Assembly (NCBI RefSeq): GCF_900167345.1
Contig: NZ_FUXB01000009.1
Location: 116,270 to 180,269, forward strand
DNA: 64,000 nt
Reading direction: 5' to 3'
Source of the DNA: Vibrio cincinnatiensis DSM 19608
GTDB lineage: Bacteria > Pseudomonadota > Gammaproteobacteria > Enterobacterales > Vibrionaceae
Both the position numbers and the translations under genes were made by a program. This document shows, piece after piece, positions 1 through 10,354 of the stretch. Every line of letters starts with the position of its first letter. The first letter of the stretch is position 1. A model generated the notes under the pieces. It saw only the letters and a list, made by a program, of their open reading frames with translations, was not told the DNA's origin and did no database searches.

Positions 1-1913
1 CGGGCGATGGGTGTAAATTTTTGATAGCGTTCTCGACGTAACTGCTTGATTAAATCTCCAGTATTAATGCCTACTGGACAACGCTCGGCACATAATCCTG
101 TTGCTGCACAGGTTTCGACCCCTTGGTACTGAAATACCTTGTCTAATTCACTGGCTGCAACCTCATCTCCTGCACGGATTTGTCGTTGTAATTCACGATA
201 AAGTACGATGCGTTGACGAGGGGATAAGGTTAAAGTTCGAGAAGGGCAAACCGGTTCGCAGAAACCACATTCGATGCATTTATCGATCAACGCATCAGCC
301 GCAGGCATCGGTTTTAAATGATGCAGATGCGCTTGAGGATCGGCATTGATGATCACGCCCGGATTCAGTAGCCCATTGGGGTCGAATAGCGTTTTGATCT
401 GCTGCATCAAAGCGTAACCTTCTTTGCCCCACTCTAGTTCAACATAAGGAGCCATGTTGCGCCCTGTGCCGTGTTCAGCTTTAAGTGAACCTTGATATTT
501 AACGGCAACCAGCGCTGCAACGGCATCCATAAACTCACCATAGCGATGAATGTCTGAGGGATGTTCAAAACCTTGCGTAAAGACGAAATGTAAGTTTCCT
601 TCTAACGCATGGCCAAAAATGATTGCTTCGTGGTAGTGATATTGCTCAAAGAGTGTTTGTAGTTCACGCACCCCAGCCGCCAGTTTTTCGACCGGAAAGG
701 CGACATCTTCAATAATGACCGTGGTACCGACTTCTCGCACTGCACCGACAGCAGGAAACATCCCCTTACGAATGCCCCATAAGGTGGCGATGGTTTGAGA
801 CTCTTGAGTAAAGGGAATGGACTGAATGATGTGATAAGTGGCTAAGCTATCCATAACCGCATGACATTGCGCCTCTAAATTACTTTGCTGGCTGGCGTGA
901 GATTCGATTAATAAGGCGCAGGCTTCTTGATCTAACTGAGCGATAAACTCAGGTATGCCTTTTTTATCCGCAACGGAGCGGAGCGCCCGACCATCCATTA
1001 ACTCCACGGCGGCAACGGGGGTGGAAGACAAAGTAGTGACGGCTTGGCAAGCCTGCTCAATATTGGCAAAGACCAAAAGTGCCGAAGCTTTATGGCTGTG
1101 TTCTACGACCGTGTTGTAGGTGATATCGGCAATGAAACCTAAAGTCCCTTCTGAGCCGATTAATAAGTGTTGAATAACGTCAATGGGGTCTTGATAGTCG
1201 ATTAATGCATTGAGTGCATAACCGGTGGTATTTTTTAAACGATATTTGTGGCGAATGCGTGCGCTTAATTCTGGGTTAGCACGAGTTTGCGCACACAAGT
1301 GTTCGATTCCTCTGACTAAGGGTGCTTTTTGCTGTTTAAATTGTGCAATGCTGTGTGGATCACGAGTATCCAGCACGAAGCCATCGGCAAAAACAATGTT
1401 CATACTATCAAGAGTGTGATAAGAATTTTGCGCCGTACCGCAACACATTCCACTGGCATTATTGGCGGCGATTCCGCCAATTTTACAGGTATTGATAGAA
1501 GCGGGATCGGGGCCGATTTTACGTTGATAAGGCGCAAGGTATTTATTGGCATCTGCGCCAATCACCCCTGGTTGTAGGCGGATTTTTTCACCATTAGCAA
1601 GAATGTCATGTTGACGCCAGTCATCCGTTAGCGTGATTAAGACGGAATCAGAAATTGCCTGACCAGATAAACTGGTTCCGGCCGCGCGAAAAGTGAAAGG
1701 TATTCCCAATTCAGCGCAGCGTTGAATCGTGAAAACCACTTCATCGAGTGACTGCAAGCGAAGTACTATCTGAGGAATGAGTCGATAGAAACTGGCATCG
1801 GTACCATAGGCTAACCGTTGGGCTTGCTGAGTGATAATACGTTCACTCGCAATCATTGTTGCCAGTTGTATCGTTAATCGCTGATAGTCGGCTGCTGAAG
1901 GTAACGTGCTCAT
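1..1913 (-). CDS. FAD/Fe-S quinone-type D-lactate dehydrogenase, 3' end missing
   Basis: The frame is open from an ATG at 1911-1913 to the window edge, giving about 637 codons; the C-terminus lies outside. Family members oxidise D-lactate to pyruvate at the inner face of the membrane. The N-terminal half reads as an FAD-binding type-4 domain (residues about 40-200; segments such as RAAGTSLSGQA and IGGIAANNASGMCCGT), followed by an FAD-oxidase C domain (FGHALEGNLHF, AEHGTGRN). A ferredoxin-like part follows, with CIECGFCEPVCP near residue 545 and CAATGLCAERCP near 600. Complete homologues of the Dld-II type are about 940 residues and carry a further C-terminal Fe-S region, inferred to be missing here. 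It lies 9 bases after lldD, so it is probably the third gene of a lactate operon. A glycolate-oxidase-like substrate is possible but less likely in this context. Confidence 0.88.
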   Translation of the reverse strand, partial: MSTLPSAADYQRLTIQLATMIASERIITQQAQRLAYGTDASFYRLIPQIVLRLQSLDEVVFTIQRCAELGIPFTFRAAGTSLSGQAISDSVLITLTDDWRQHDILANGEKIRLQPGVIGADANKYLAPYQRKIGPDPASINTCKIGGIAANNASGMCCGTAQNSYHTLDSMNIVFADGFVLDTRDPHSIAQFKQQKAPLVRGIEHLCAQTRANPELSARIRHKYRLKNTTGYALNALIDYQDPIDVIQHLLIGSEGTLGFIADITYNTVVEHSHKASALLVFANIEQACQAVTTLSSTPVAAVELMDGRALRSVADKKGIPEFIAQLDQEACALLIESHASQQSNLEAQCHAVMDSLATYHIIQSIPFTQESQTIATLWGIRKGMFPAVGAVREVGTTVIIEDVAFPVEKLAAGVRELQTLFEQYHYHEAIIFGHALEGNLHFVFTQGFEHPSDIHRYGEFMDAVAALVAVKYQGSLKAEHGTGRNMAPYVELEWGKEGYALMQQIKTLFDPNGLLNPGVIINADPQAHLHHLKPMPAADALIDKCIECGFCEPVCPSRTLTLSPRQRIVLYRELQRQIRAGDEVAASELDKVFQYQGVETCAATGLCAERCPVGINTGDLIKQLRRERYQKFTPIA

Positions 1914-1922
1914 AATATGCCC

Positions 1923-3068
1923 TTACCGGATTAAATGTGGAACTAATGAGTTATGGGATAAATCGTGGATACGGTTTGCGCCAGTTAACGTCATTGCTAC
2001 GCGCATTTCTTTTTCAAATAAATCCAGTAACTGTTCGACACCTGCTTGCCCTTGTGCGGCCAACGCATAGACAAAGGCACGACCAAGCAAGGTACAATCG
2101 GCACCGAGAGCCAGCATTCTTACTACATCCAGCCCAGTTCGAATGCCAGAATCTACAAGAATTTTGATATCGCCTTTAACCGCATTGGCAATATCAGGCA
2201 GGGCTCGAGCGGTCGAAAGCACACCATCGAGTTGGCGACCACCATGGTTGGAAACAACGATACCATCGGCACCAAAGCGCACGGCATCTTTGGCGTCTTG
2301 TGTATCTAATATACCTTTGATGACCATGGGGCCATCCCAAAAATCTCGAATCCATTCCAGATCTTTCCAGCTAATTGAAGGGTCAAAATTTGCGCCAAGC
2401 CAACCGATATAGTCTTCAAGTTTCGTGGGCGTTCCCCGATAGGTTGATATATTCCCCAGATCGTGCGGTTTTCCCCATAGGCCGACATCCCAAGCCCAAC
2501 TAGGGTGCATCATGGCTTGTATGACTCGCTTAGCCGCCGCATTCGGGCCACTCATGCCTGAATGTGCATCTCGATAACGTGCGCCTGGGACGGGCATATC
2601 AACAGTAAATACGAGGGTTGTGACTCCAGCCGCTTTCGCTCGCTCAAGCACATTTTTCATAAATCCACGATCTTTCAATACGTAAAGTTGAAACCACATT
2701 GGGCGGGATAACGTTGGCGCGACTTCCTCTATCGGACATACCGAAACGGTGGATAGAGTAAAAGGAATGCCTTTATTATCTGCCGCTTTTGCTGCTTGTA
2801 CCTCTCCTCGCCGAGCATACATGCCAGTTAATCCAACAGGCGCTAAGGCGATGGGCATGGCAAGCGGTTCGCCGAACAGCTCGGTTTTTAGATCAAGTTC
2901 AGACATATCATTGAGTACGCGTTGACGTAGAGCAATGTCGGCTAAGTCTGCCGTATTACGATGCAGAGTATGTTCACTGTAGGAACCCCCATCAATATAG
3001 TGAAAAAGAAAAGGGGGTAACTTGGCTTTAGCAGCCGCTCGAAAATCAGTTGCAGCAGAAATGATCAT
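1923..3068 (-). CDS. lldD: L-lactate dehydrogenase, FMN-dependent
   Basis: Oxidises L-lactate to pyruvate and passes electrons to quinone at the membrane. The 381-residue protein is a full alpha-hydroxy-acid dehydrogenase (E. coli LldD is 396). The N-terminus [14 protein letters not shown] and then [13 protein letters not shown] match E. coli LldD closely. The active-site His/Arg motif [10 protein letters not shown] and the FMN phosphate-binding end ([22 protein letters not shown]) are present. A longer frame starts at 3086, but the ATG at 3068 has AAGGA eight bases upstream and fits the family N-terminus, so it is chosen. It sits between lldP (110 bases upstream) and the D-lactate dehydrogenase (9 bases downstream). 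Confidence 0.95.
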   Translation of the reverse strand: MIISAATDFRAAAKAKLPPFLFHYIDGGSYSEHTLHRNTADLADIALRQRVLNDMSELDLKTELFGEPLAMPIALAPVGLTGMYARRGEVQAAKAADNKGIPFTLSTVSVCPIEEVAPTLSRPMWFQLYVLKDRGFMKNVLERAKAAGVTTLVFTVDMPVPGARYRDAHSGMSGPNAAAKRVIQAMMHPSWAWDVGLWGKPHDLGNISTYRGTPTKLEDYIGWLGANFDPSISWKDLEWIRDFWDGPMVIKGILDTQDAKDAVRFGADGIVVSNHGGRQLDGVLSTARALPDIANAVKGDIKILVDSGIRTGLDVVRMLALGADCTLLGRAFVYALAAQGQAGVEQLLDLFEKEMRVAMTLTGANRIHDLSHNSLVPHLIR

Positions 3069-3178
3069 GGTATCTGTCCTTACCATCAGTAGAGTAGGTT
3101 AAACCGATTCAGGTCGGCTCTTTTCCACAGGCAGCAAACAATCCACGAATGAACGATTGCCTCTGTGGGCGATAAAAA

Positions 3179-4873
3179 CTAAGGCATCATTAATACATCG
3201 GAGAAATTAACGCCATAAATCATCACCATGCCAATGACAGCTGTGGCAACGAGATAGTAAAAGGTTGGGATAATGGTTTTACGCAATGTGGCACCTTCAC
3301 GGCCAAGCAAACCTACGGTTGCCGAGGCGGCGACCACATTGTGAATCGCAATCATATTTCCAGCTGCAGCGCCAACCGCTTGAAGCGCAATCATCATAAC
3401 GGTTGAAATATTTAAGGTTTGGGCAACTTCAAACTGAAATTGACTGAACATCATATTGGAAACCGTATTTGAGCCTGCAATAAAAGCACCCAGTGCGCCG
3501 ACAGTTGCACTTAAGGCAGGAAAGGCTTGCCCCACTAGGCCTGCTGCGAAATTAGCAGTGGTAACGGGCATACTGGCAAGGTCTGCCCCATTAATGCCTG
3601 AGTTAATGAAGATACGCACCATAGGGATGGTAAACACCAAGACAAAGCCCGCGCCAATTAAGGTTTTGGTGGATTCTCCCAGTGCCGTTTTCATGGGTGT
3701 AAAACGGCGAGACTGTATCAGTACCGCTAACATGGCAACAAACACTAAGATTCCACCGGGGAGATAAAGAGGGTCAATAGACGTGCTGACACCGACCTCA
3801 CCCAAAATATTATTAAAGCTTATCTGTACGCTGAGCAGCATGGATTTAAAGGTTTGGCTCACTCGGCTGGCCACCAGAATGATGGCTAATAGCACATAAG
3901 GTGTCCATGCTAACGCTAAGCTCATGGGTTTCGTTTTCAGATCATCTAAATTCATTTTTAATGACCCTAGCCACTCAGCAGGCCATTCGCGTTCAGGTTG
4001 AAAATCCCAAGTGCTTTTCGGAATTAAGAAACCTTTTTTGGCAGCGGTGATCACCACGGCTAAGCTAATCAGTCCCCCTATTAAAGAAGGGAATTCTGCG
4101 CCTAAAAATACGCCAGTTAACGCATACGGTAGAGTAAAAGCGAGGCCAGCGAACAGGGCAAAAGGTAAAATGTCTAATCCTTCGGTCCAGCTTCGATTTT
4201 TACCGAAAAATCGAGTAAGCATCATGGCCATCAAAACTGGCATGAAGATCCCTACTACGGCATGGGTGAGCGCAACACCGGTGGTTATCTGTTGTAGATA
4301 GGTATCCCAGTTTGAGCCGCTTACAACCAGTGATTCACTGATATTATGGGTATCCAAGCCTCGATTAACGCCCACAATGATCGGCGTTCCCACCGCACCA
4401 AATGAGACGGGCGTGGATTGAATCATCATTCCCATTAACACAGCCGCCAGCGCAGGAAAGCCAATAGCGACAAGAAGTGGAGCAGCAATGGCAGCGGGGG
4501 TTCCAAATCCAGAAGCGCCTTCGATGAATGATCCAAAACACCAAGCGATAATAATGGCTTGTACTCGGCGATCCGGTGAAATATCGGTAAAGCCGTTACG
4601 AATCGTGGAAATGGCACCAGTATGTTTAAGAGTGTTAAGCAAAAAGATGGCACCAAATACAATCCACAATACGGAAATGGTGATGCCTAAGCCTTGAAGT
4701 ACGGATGCCAGCACACGAGTGGCTGACATATCCCAGAAGAGTAGAGCAATGGCAACCGTTAATAGAAAGGCGACCGGCATGGCTTTCTTGGCTGGCCAAT
4801 TTAGGCCCACCAAGAGGATCGCGGCAAGCACGATCGGTGAAAATGCGATTAGCGCGAGTAGGGTATCACTCAT
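3179..4873 (-). CDS. lldP: L-lactate permease (LctP/LldP family)
   Basis: Imports lactate, probably with protons, across the inner membrane. The 564-residue protein is hydrophobic along its whole length, with about a dozen membrane segments. Family-typical stretches are visible: [46 protein letters not shown] and, near the C-terminus, [14 protein letters not shown]. Length matches the family (about 550). It is the first gene of the minus-strand operon with lldD and the D-lactate dehydrogenase, and diverges from a LysR gene across a 196-base gap that must hold both promoters. Glycolate transport is a known side activity of the family. Confidence 0.94.
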   Translation of the reverse strand: MSDTLLALIAFSPIVLAAILLVGLNWPAKKAMPVAFLLTVAIALLFWDMSATRVLASVLQGLGITISVLWIVFGAIFLLNTLKHTGAISTIRNGFTDISPDRRVQAIIIAWCFGSFIEGASGFGTPAAIAAPLLVAIGFPALAAVLMGMMIQSTPVSFGAVGTPIIVGVNRGLDTHNISESLVVSGSNWDTYLQQITTGVALTHAVVGIFMPVLMAMMLTRFFGKNRSWTEGLDILPFALFAGLAFTLPYALTGVFLGAEFPSLIGGLISLAVVITAAKKGFLIPKSTWDFQPEREWPAEWLGSLKMNLDDLKTKPMSLALAWTPYVLLAIILVASRVSQTFKSMLLSVQISFNNILGEVGVSTSIDPLYLPGGILVFVAMLAVLIQSRRFTPMKTALGESTKTLIGAGFVLVFTIPMVRIFINSGINGADLASMPVTTANFAAGLVGQAFPALSATVGALGAFIAGSNTVSNMMFSQFQFEVAQTLNISTVMMIALQAVGAAAGNMIAIHNVVAASATVGLLGREGATLRKTIIPTFYYLVATAVIGMVMIYGVNFSDVLMMP

Positions 4874-5069
4874 AGACTACATCCTTGTCCTTGAACTCTT
4901 TACCAAAAGTGGTGGCTTAACACGCGCTGTAGGGTACGGGTTAAGATCAGCGAGTTCGGGTTAGTTATTTTGTTTGTGATTGTTTTGTTAATGAGTGGTG
5001 AATTTAAACCTTTATTTTTTACTGATATAGGGAAATAATGAAAATAATTAGTTCCAAAAATGACATAAT

Positions 5070-5972
5070 ATGATGCGAGCAGATGATTTAATTTTATTCT
5101 CTCAGGTGGTTGAACTGGGAAGTTTTAGTAAAGTAGCTGAGCAAAATAGTCTTACAAATTCAGTGGTTAGCAAGAGGTTGGCACGGTTAGAAGAAGAATT
5201 GGGTGTCCAATTATTATATCGAACAACGCGTAAATTGACGCTCACTGAGGCGGGGAAGGTCTTACTCGCCAGTGCTAAAAATGTGAAGCAAGCCACGCAA
5301 GAAGCGATGGATGCTGTGTCTGGATTTGGAGAGCGGATCAGCGGTCACATAAAAATGTCTGTACCGACGATTTCCGGTGATCTGATTTTAGCTGATGCAG
5401 TGGCGGAATTTTGTAATCAACATCCTGGCTTAACGGTTGATATGTCACTGGATAATCGGTTTGTTGACTTGGTTGAAGGTGGGTTTGATTTAGTCATTCG
5501 TACTGGTTATTTAGAAGATTCTAGCCTAATTGCTCGTCATATTCTCGATTCTCAGTGGGTGGTATGCGCCTCTCCCACGTATTTAGTTCGCAACGGAAAG
5601 CCTAAAAAACCGGAGGAACTGGTTAATCACAACTGTTTACAATATGCCTATCAAACCACGGGAGCCAGCGAGTGGGAATTTAAGGGCCATAAAGGCAATT
5701 ATATTGTGAAAGTCTCTGGCACCTTTTCTACCGATAATGCGACGGCACTTCGTAAAGCGGCATTAGGCGGGCATGGTATTGCCTATGTGCCGCGCTGCTT
5801 GGTTTACCATGATTTTCGAAATGGTGAATTAGTTGATGTTTTCCCTCAGCAGGTAGGGAAAAAACTGGGTGTTTATGCCGTTTATCCTTTTACTCGCCAG
5901 CCTCCTAATAAGGTTCGTTTATTAATTGAGCATATACGTCAACGTTATTTAACCATTGCACACTATTTTTAA
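5070..5972 (+). CDS. LysR-family transcriptional regulator, divergent from lactate operon
   Basis: A 300-residue protein of normal LysR length. The N-terminal winged helix spans residues 1-62 (LILFSQVVELGSFSKVAEQ, then SVVSKRLARLEEELGVQLLYR). The rest is a substrate-binding domain of the kind seen in CrgA-like LysR proteins (GHIKMSVPTISG, FDLVIRTGYLEDSSLIAR, HGIAYVPRCLV). It is divergent from lldP, and LysR proteins often control the divergent neighbour, so lactate control is inferred rather than shown. Two adjacent ATGs (5070, 5073) make the exact start uncertain by one codon. Confidence 0.87.
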   Translation: MMRADDLILFSQVVELGSFSKVAEQNSLTNSVVSKRLARLEEELGVQLLYRTTRKLTLTEAGKVLLASAKNVKQATQEAMDAVSGFGERISGHIKMSVPTISGDLILADAVAEFCNQHPGLTVDMSLDNRFVDLVEGGFDLVIRTGYLEDSSLIARHILDSQWVVCASPTYLVRNGKPKKPEELVNHNCLQYAYQTTGASEWEFKGHKGNYIVKVSGTFSTDNATALRKAALGGHGIAYVPRCLVYHDFRNGELVDVFPQQVGKKLGVYAVYPFTRQPPNKVRLLIEHIRQRYLTIAHYF

Positions 5973-5982
5973 ACTCGTTGAT

Positions 5983-6477
5983 TTAATTCAATACAGGGGT
6001 ATCACAAGGCTGCCCTTGAGAGTATTTTAGTTGGGTAAAATATTGATGGGCTTTTTCTACATTCTGATATTCAAGCAGCCAAGAGGCGCTTCGTTGGTTA
6101 TGGCAAAACAGATGAATCTGTTCGAGTAAGTCATGGCTGTGTTGACTGAGGACCTTGGCGACCGATTGAATGAGTTCTGTGTTTTCTATCGAGATAAATT
6201 GCAGTAGCGCATAAGCTTGGTTAAGCGCTTGATAAGCATGTTTATCTTGCCCCATGGTACAGAGTATGTCGGATTGATAGACGGCGCTCTCTTTCAGTCC
6301 TGTAATAAGACAAATCAGTTGGCACGGTCGGATTTGTTCGCTATGAGCGGCATCATACAGATGTTTAGGTAAGTGATGTAAAACATCCGTCAGTAAATAG
6401 TGAGCTTCAGGCCAATGGCCTTGAGCCAGTAATTGTTCCGCTTTGAGGTAATGATTCCAGCACTGTTTTAGGTTCAT
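5983..6477 (-). CDS. Hypothetical protein, helical, possibly TPR-like
   Basis: The 164-residue protein is not recognised. It is helix-rich with a repeat-like texture (HYLKAEQLLAQGHWPEAHYLL, then AYQALNQAYALLQF), suggesting TPR-type helical hairpins; this is inference. No signal peptide or membrane segment is seen. The frame is open to 6534, but the ATG at 6477 has GGAG six bases upstream (TTGGAGTCAACATG) and begins MNLKQCW, so the extra 19 residues are rejected. It converges with the LysR gene 10 bases away. A weak Fur-like sequence lies upstream at 6530-6544, too degenerate to call. Confidence 0.68.
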   Translation of the reverse strand: MNLKQCWNHYLKAEQLLAQGHWPEAHYLLTDVLHHLPKHLYDAAHSEQIRPCQLICLITGLKESAVYQSDILCTMGQDKHAYQALNQAYALLQFISIENTELIQSVAKVLSQHSHDLLEQIHLFCHNQRSASWLLEYQNVEKAHQYFTQLKYSQGQPCDTPVLN

Positions 6478-6831
6478 GTTGACTCCAAGAGAATGAGCGG
6501 TTGATATTAAAATGCAATATATTGTCAAATGCAACTGATTATCATTTAATATTTATGCTCTGCATTGCTGATTATTTACTCGCTTGGCTGTGAATTAGCA
6601 CTAAGTCACTAAAAAGGTTGTGCTTTTCTTCTACACTTGAGCTACAAAGAAACGTAAGGTGGAGCGATGTTACAAAGAACATGACACACAATGAGTGGCC
6701 AGTGACATCGCACTAGCGGCGTGGTTAAACGTTAATTTTTAGTAAGACATTATTCATCCACCCACAGTGACATAACGGCTTCGATGAGGCATTTGGGTGT
6801 ATCACTATCATAAAAAAAATAAGGAGGGAGT
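6478..6831. other. Intergenic region between divergent genes
   Basis: No coding frame here. It should hold the promoters of the minus-strand hypothetical gene and the plus-strand Lon-like gene. The only patterns seen are a weak Fur-like sequence at 6530-6544 (11 of 14 fixed positions of TGATAAT-N-ATTATCA) and a good SD (AAGGAGGG) just before 6832. Confidence 0.5.
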
Positions 6832-9192
6832 ATGGCAATTCAAAATTTGAGTGTTGAACAGCTCTATCATGTTGCAACACTAGAAAAACTGCCATGTAAA
6901 TCAACCAAAGAATTGGCTCCCATTGATGAGATTGTCGGTCAAGAGCGTGCTCAAAAAGCGGTTGAGTTTGCCATGTCCATCAAAGAGAAAGGCTATAACA
7001 TTTATGCTATTGGGCGTAATGGGCTTGGTAAACGAACCATGATCCTTCGTTATCTCAATCGACATCAGCATGAAAACACCGAGTTATTTGATTGGTGCTA
7101 CGTAGCGAATTTTGAGGATATCCGCACCCCTCGAGTGTTAAAGCTTCCCTCGGGTGTCGGGCAACAATTTCGCCAAGATATTGAAAAATTAATGGCAAAA
7201 TTGATGAACGCGATACCACTGGCATTTGATAACGAGCTCTATTTTAGCCGAGCAGATCGGTTAAAAAATCAGTTAGCCCAGAAGCAGCAACATGAACTGG
7301 AAGACATTACTCGCCGAGCAAAAGAACGAGATATTAGCCTGACAATCACAACGCAAGGTGATTATCAGTTCGTTGCGATGAATGGCGAAGAAATGCATAC
7401 CGAAGAAACTTTCGATGCTTTGAGTAAGAAAGAGCAAGAATACTTTTCGCAAACCATTGATGAACTGGAAGTGAGCCTAAGAAATATGGTTCGTCAGTTG
7501 ACGGAATGGGAAGAAGCCTACAGTGAAAAAATCAAGAAATTGAATGATGATGTCACGTTGGATGTGATTAGCCATTTCATTAAACAACTGAAACAAGACT
7601 ACTCTAAGTATTCTGAAATCAAAGCTTATCTTACTGAGTTACAGAAAGATGTGATCGAAAATGTGGATATTTTCCTTGATGACACGGGTGAGCAAGGAGA
7701 ATTAGCCACAGCAGCCCTCGATAAGAAATTGCCTCGTCGCTATAAAGTGAATGTGTTGGTCTGCCGAGCATCTAAACAATTCCCCGTCGTTGTTGAAGAG
7801 AACCCTAACTACCATTCCTTATTTGGTTATATTGAAACGGCAACATATAAAGGAACGGTGTTTACGGATTTTTCACTCATCCGTGCAGGTAGCTTACACA
7901 AAGCCAATGGTGGTGTGCTGTTAATGGATGCCGTAAAAGTATTAGAGCAACCCTATGTTTGGGATGGGCTAAAACGGGCCCTTCGCTCACGCCAGCTAAG
8001 CTTTACCTCCTTAGAAAAAGAGGTCACCTTAACTGGGGCCGTGTCACTGGATCCAGAACCCATTCCATTGGATGTGAAAATCATCTTATTTGGTGACTAC
8101 CGAACTTATGAGTTGTTGACGCATTATGATCCAGAATTTAGTGAACTGTTTCGAGTCACTGCCGATTTTGAAGATGAGATGAAGCGAACGGCAGAGAGTG
8201 AATTGCACTATGCTCGGTTTATTTCCAGCATCATTCATGACAATAACCTGTTGCATTGTGACCGAAAAGCCATTGCGCGGATCATTGAACATAGCTCGCG
8301 GATGGCCGGAGATCAGAATAAACTTTCGTTACATTCTGCTCACATTGCTAATTTACTACGTGAATCAAACTATGTTGCCAGACAAGCCAATTCAAATATG
8401 ATTAGGCAGAATCATGTCGAAGAGGCGCTGAGTAATCAGCAAATGCGCGTCAATCGTTTGCAAGAAGGCGTGATGGAGACCTTTCTAAATGGTACCACGC
8501 TGATCCAAACCGAAGGCGCGGCAGTTGGCCAAGTGAATGCGCTTTCAGTATTGGCGACCAGTGACCATGCTTTTGGTGCACCGAATCGTATTACCGCCAC
8601 CACCTCTTATGGTGATGGCGACATTATTGATATTGAACGCAGCGTTGATTTAGGTGGAAGTATCCACTCGAAAGGCGTGATGATCTTATCGGCCTATTTG
8701 AGTTCCGTCTTTGGCCGTACTGCTCGTGTACCACTCACTACTACCATCACGTTTGAACAGTCGTATGGTGGTGTGGATGGGGACAGTGCCAGCATGGCGG
8801 AATTTTGCGCCATTGTTTCCGCATTTTCGAAACAAGCGAACCGACAAGATATTGCCATTACCGGTTCTATGAACCAGTTTGGTGAAGCACAACCGATTGG
8901 TGGCGTGAATGAGAAAATTGAAGGGTTCTTTGATGTCTGCAACATTAAAGGACGACATAGTGGTCAAGGGGTCATCATTCCTCGTTCAAACATGCATAAC
9001 CTCATGTTACGTAATGACATTGTAAAAGCGGTGGAAAAAGGTGAATTTCATATTTGGGCGATTGAACATGTAACAGAAGCCATTGAATTATTTACAGGCA
9101 AACCTGCAGGAATTGCAACCGATGATGGTAGCTATCCTGTGGACAGTATTTTTGGCTTGGCGCAGGCAAAACTTAACGCTTTACGTAAATAA
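6832..9192 (+). CDS. Lon-like ATP-dependent protease (AAA_32 / Lon_C type)
   Basis: A 786-residue protein of the Lon-related group distinct from classical LonA. The N-terminus has the nucleotide-binding loop AIGRNGLGKRT near residue 62; the residue after GK is Arg rather than Ser/Thr, a loose P-loop of the sort tolerated in this group. A charged, probably coiled-coil middle (residues 130-270) is followed by an AAA core (ANGGVLLMDAVKVLEQP, IILFGDYRTYELL). The C-terminal Lon proteolytic domain has the Ser in GDSASMAEFCA and the Lys in PIGGVNEKIEGFF, the Ser-Lys dyad. SD is AAGGAGGG. A strong hairpin terminator follows immediately, so it is probably transcribed alone. Substrates cannot be read from the sequence. 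Confidence 0.9.
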   Translation: MAIQNLSVEQLYHVATLEKLPCKSTKELAPIDEIVGQERAQKAVEFAMSIKEKGYNIYAIGRNGLGKRTMILRYLNRHQHENTELFDWCYVANFEDIRTPRVLKLPSGVGQQFRQDIEKLMAKLMNAIPLAFDNELYFSRADRLKNQLAQKQQHELEDITRRAKERDISLTITTQGDYQFVAMNGEEMHTEETFDALSKKEQEYFSQTIDELEVSLRNMVRQLTEWEEAYSEKIKKLNDDVTLDVISHFIKQLKQDYSKYSEIKAYLTELQKDVIENVDIFLDDTGEQGELATAALDKKLPRRYKVNVLVCRASKQFPVVVEENPNYHSLFGYIETATYKGTVFTDFSLIRAGSLHKANGGVLLMDAVKVLEQPYVWDGLKRALRSRQLSFTSLEKEVTLTGAVSLDPEPIPLDVKIILFGDYRTYELLTHYDPEFSELFRVTADFEDEMKRTAESELHYARFISSIIHDNNLLHCDRKAIARIIEHSSRMAGDQNKLSLHSAHIANLLRESNYVARQANSNMIRQNHVEEALSNQQMRVNRLQEGVMETFLNGTTLIQTEGAAVGQVNALSVLATSDHAFGAPNRITATTSYGDGDIIDIERSVDLGGSIHSKGVMILSAYLSSVFGRTARVPLTTTITFEQSYGGVDGDSASMAEFCAIVSAFSKQANRQDIAITGSMNQFGEAQPIGGVNEKIEGFFDVCNIKGRHSGQGVIIPRSNMHNLMLRNDIVKAVEKGEFHIWAIEHVTEAIELFTGKPAGIATDDGSYPVDSIFGLAQAKLNALRK

Positions 9193-9200
9193 TTAGGAAA

Positions 9201-9230
9201 AATAAGGCTTCTATAGGAAGCCTTATTTTT
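9201..9230. terminator. Rho-independent terminator after the Lon-like gene, bidirectional
   Basis: An 11-bp perfect stem (9201-9211 with 9217-9227), 5-base loop and T-run on the plus strand. The left arm starts with A residues, so it can also serve the convergent minus-strand gene, whose stop lies inside it. Confidence 0.9.
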
Positions 9231-9687
9231 CTCTGAAGTGTTCGGATACCGCAGATCGCCGAGTTGGCGCTGGATCTGTTGATATGGTGTGCTCGTAGCC
9301 TTCTCGAATAAAGCGCTGATGGGGGATCAAAGGTTCCACTCGGCGTAATTGCGGGGATCTCTGGGTTCCGGATAACTGATAAATAGCCATTCCCCCCCCG
9401 GTTGTTACTTCAATGTTTCTTCCATCAAATGCAAATTGAGTGCTAATCAAGCGCTCATTACGAAACACGCCCTGCTCATTAAAAGTCAGCACTTCCGTTA
9501 AATGGGCGGGAGTGCCTATCTCTATCCATGATCCATAGACCTGCTTGGGGTGCACATAGTCCTGATAGCTAAAATAAATTAACGTTGCGAATACCAATGC
9601 CAATAGGCTAAGCAATAACCAGAAAACGGTTTGCCACAGGAAGGGTTTCGTGATTGAACCATGGTTTCGATAACGCTTTTTTATCAT
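9223..9687 (-). CDS. DUF2850-like membrane-anchored protein
   Basis: The 154-residue protein resembles the Vibrio-restricted DUF2850 group, whose function is unknown. It has one membrane segment (residues 17-39, WLLLSLLALVFATLIYFSY) after a basic N-terminus, then a predicted periplasmic part with VYGSWIEIGTP, EVLTFNEQGVFRNERL and FDGRNIEVTTGGG, which looks like a small beta-rich lipocalin-type fold. The family name is from memory of the YGSW pattern. The frame continues to an ATG at 9735, but the basic-plus-hydrophobic N-terminus fits a start at 9687; neither start has a strong SD. Confidence 0.7.
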   Translation of the reverse strand: MIKKRYRNHGSITKPFLWQTVFWLLLSLLALVFATLIYFSYQDYVHPKQVYGSWIEIGTPAHLTEVLTFNEQGVFRNERLISTQFAFDGRNIEVTTGGGMAIYQLSGTQRSPQLRRVEPLIPHQRFIREGYEHTISTDPAPTRRSAVSEHFREK

Positions 9688-9992
9688 GCTTTTTTCTATT
9701 TGGCTTAGCAGCAAAAAGGAGGGCGGTTCGCCCATACCCTAATCTCATTGATGCATATATTGATAATATCCATGGATTTAGAGTGAAGTAGTGGTTTATG
9801 AAGCGCAACCAAGATGATAGGAATTATGATCGAGATCAAATATTTTCGTTAAATGCTGAGCTGAATCATCAAAAATTTTTTCTAGTGAGAAGAGAGTTAT
9901 CTTCTTGTATTAAGAAGAGAGTTAAGTTAAAAACAGTCGTTGTATGGTGTTGTTACAACACAATGAATGATGACTATCTACAAGGAAAAATA

Positions 9993-10274
9993 ATGATTAA
10001 GGAAAACAGCTATTTCGACGGTAATGTAAAATCTTTAGGTTTTCAACAGAATGAAAATCAAATTACGGTGGGAGTGATGGCCGTAGGGGAATATACCTTT
10101 GGAACGGATGCTCCTGAGCGGATGACGGTTATAAAAGGGGCATTAACGGTGAAACGCTCTACAGATGCAGATTGGGTAACGTTTCAAACGGGTGAGGCAT
10201 TTGACGTTGAAGGACAATCATCATTTGATCTACAAGTGGCTCAAGCAACCGCCTATTTATGTGAATATTTGTAA
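9993..10274 (+). CDS. ppnP: Pyrimidine/purine nucleoside phosphorylase PpnP
   Basis: The 93-residue single-domain cupin matches the PpnP/YaiE family (E. coli 94 residues), which splits nucleosides with phosphate into base and ribose 1-phosphate. Family pattern: NSYFDGNVKSLGFQ, TVGVMAVGEYTFGT, PERMTVIKGALTVK and GEAFDVEGQSSFDLQV. The frame runs back to 9798, but the first 65 residues have no family counterpart, and the ATG at 9993 has AAGGA six bases or more before it (CAAGGAAAAATAATG). No clear terminator follows on this strand. Confidence 0.92.
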   Translation: MIKENSYFDGNVKSLGFQQNENQITVGVMAVGEYTFGTDAPERMTVIKGALTVKRSTDADWVTFQTGEAFDVEGQSSFDLQVAQATAYLCEYL

Positions 10275-10354
10275 TCTCTTCGTGTTGGTGCCGAGTACGG
10301 TCTTGTTGCCATAAAACATGTTATCAGCATAAAATCGGTGGTCGGCATAAAAAA

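Noticed and set aside
6530..6544. Fur box upstream of the hypothetical gene at 5983-6477
   Set aside because: Only 11 of 14 fixed bases match and there is no iron-related gene beside it.
9798..9992. N-terminal extension of PpnP
   Set aside because: The family is about 94 residues and an SD precedes the internal ATG at 9993.
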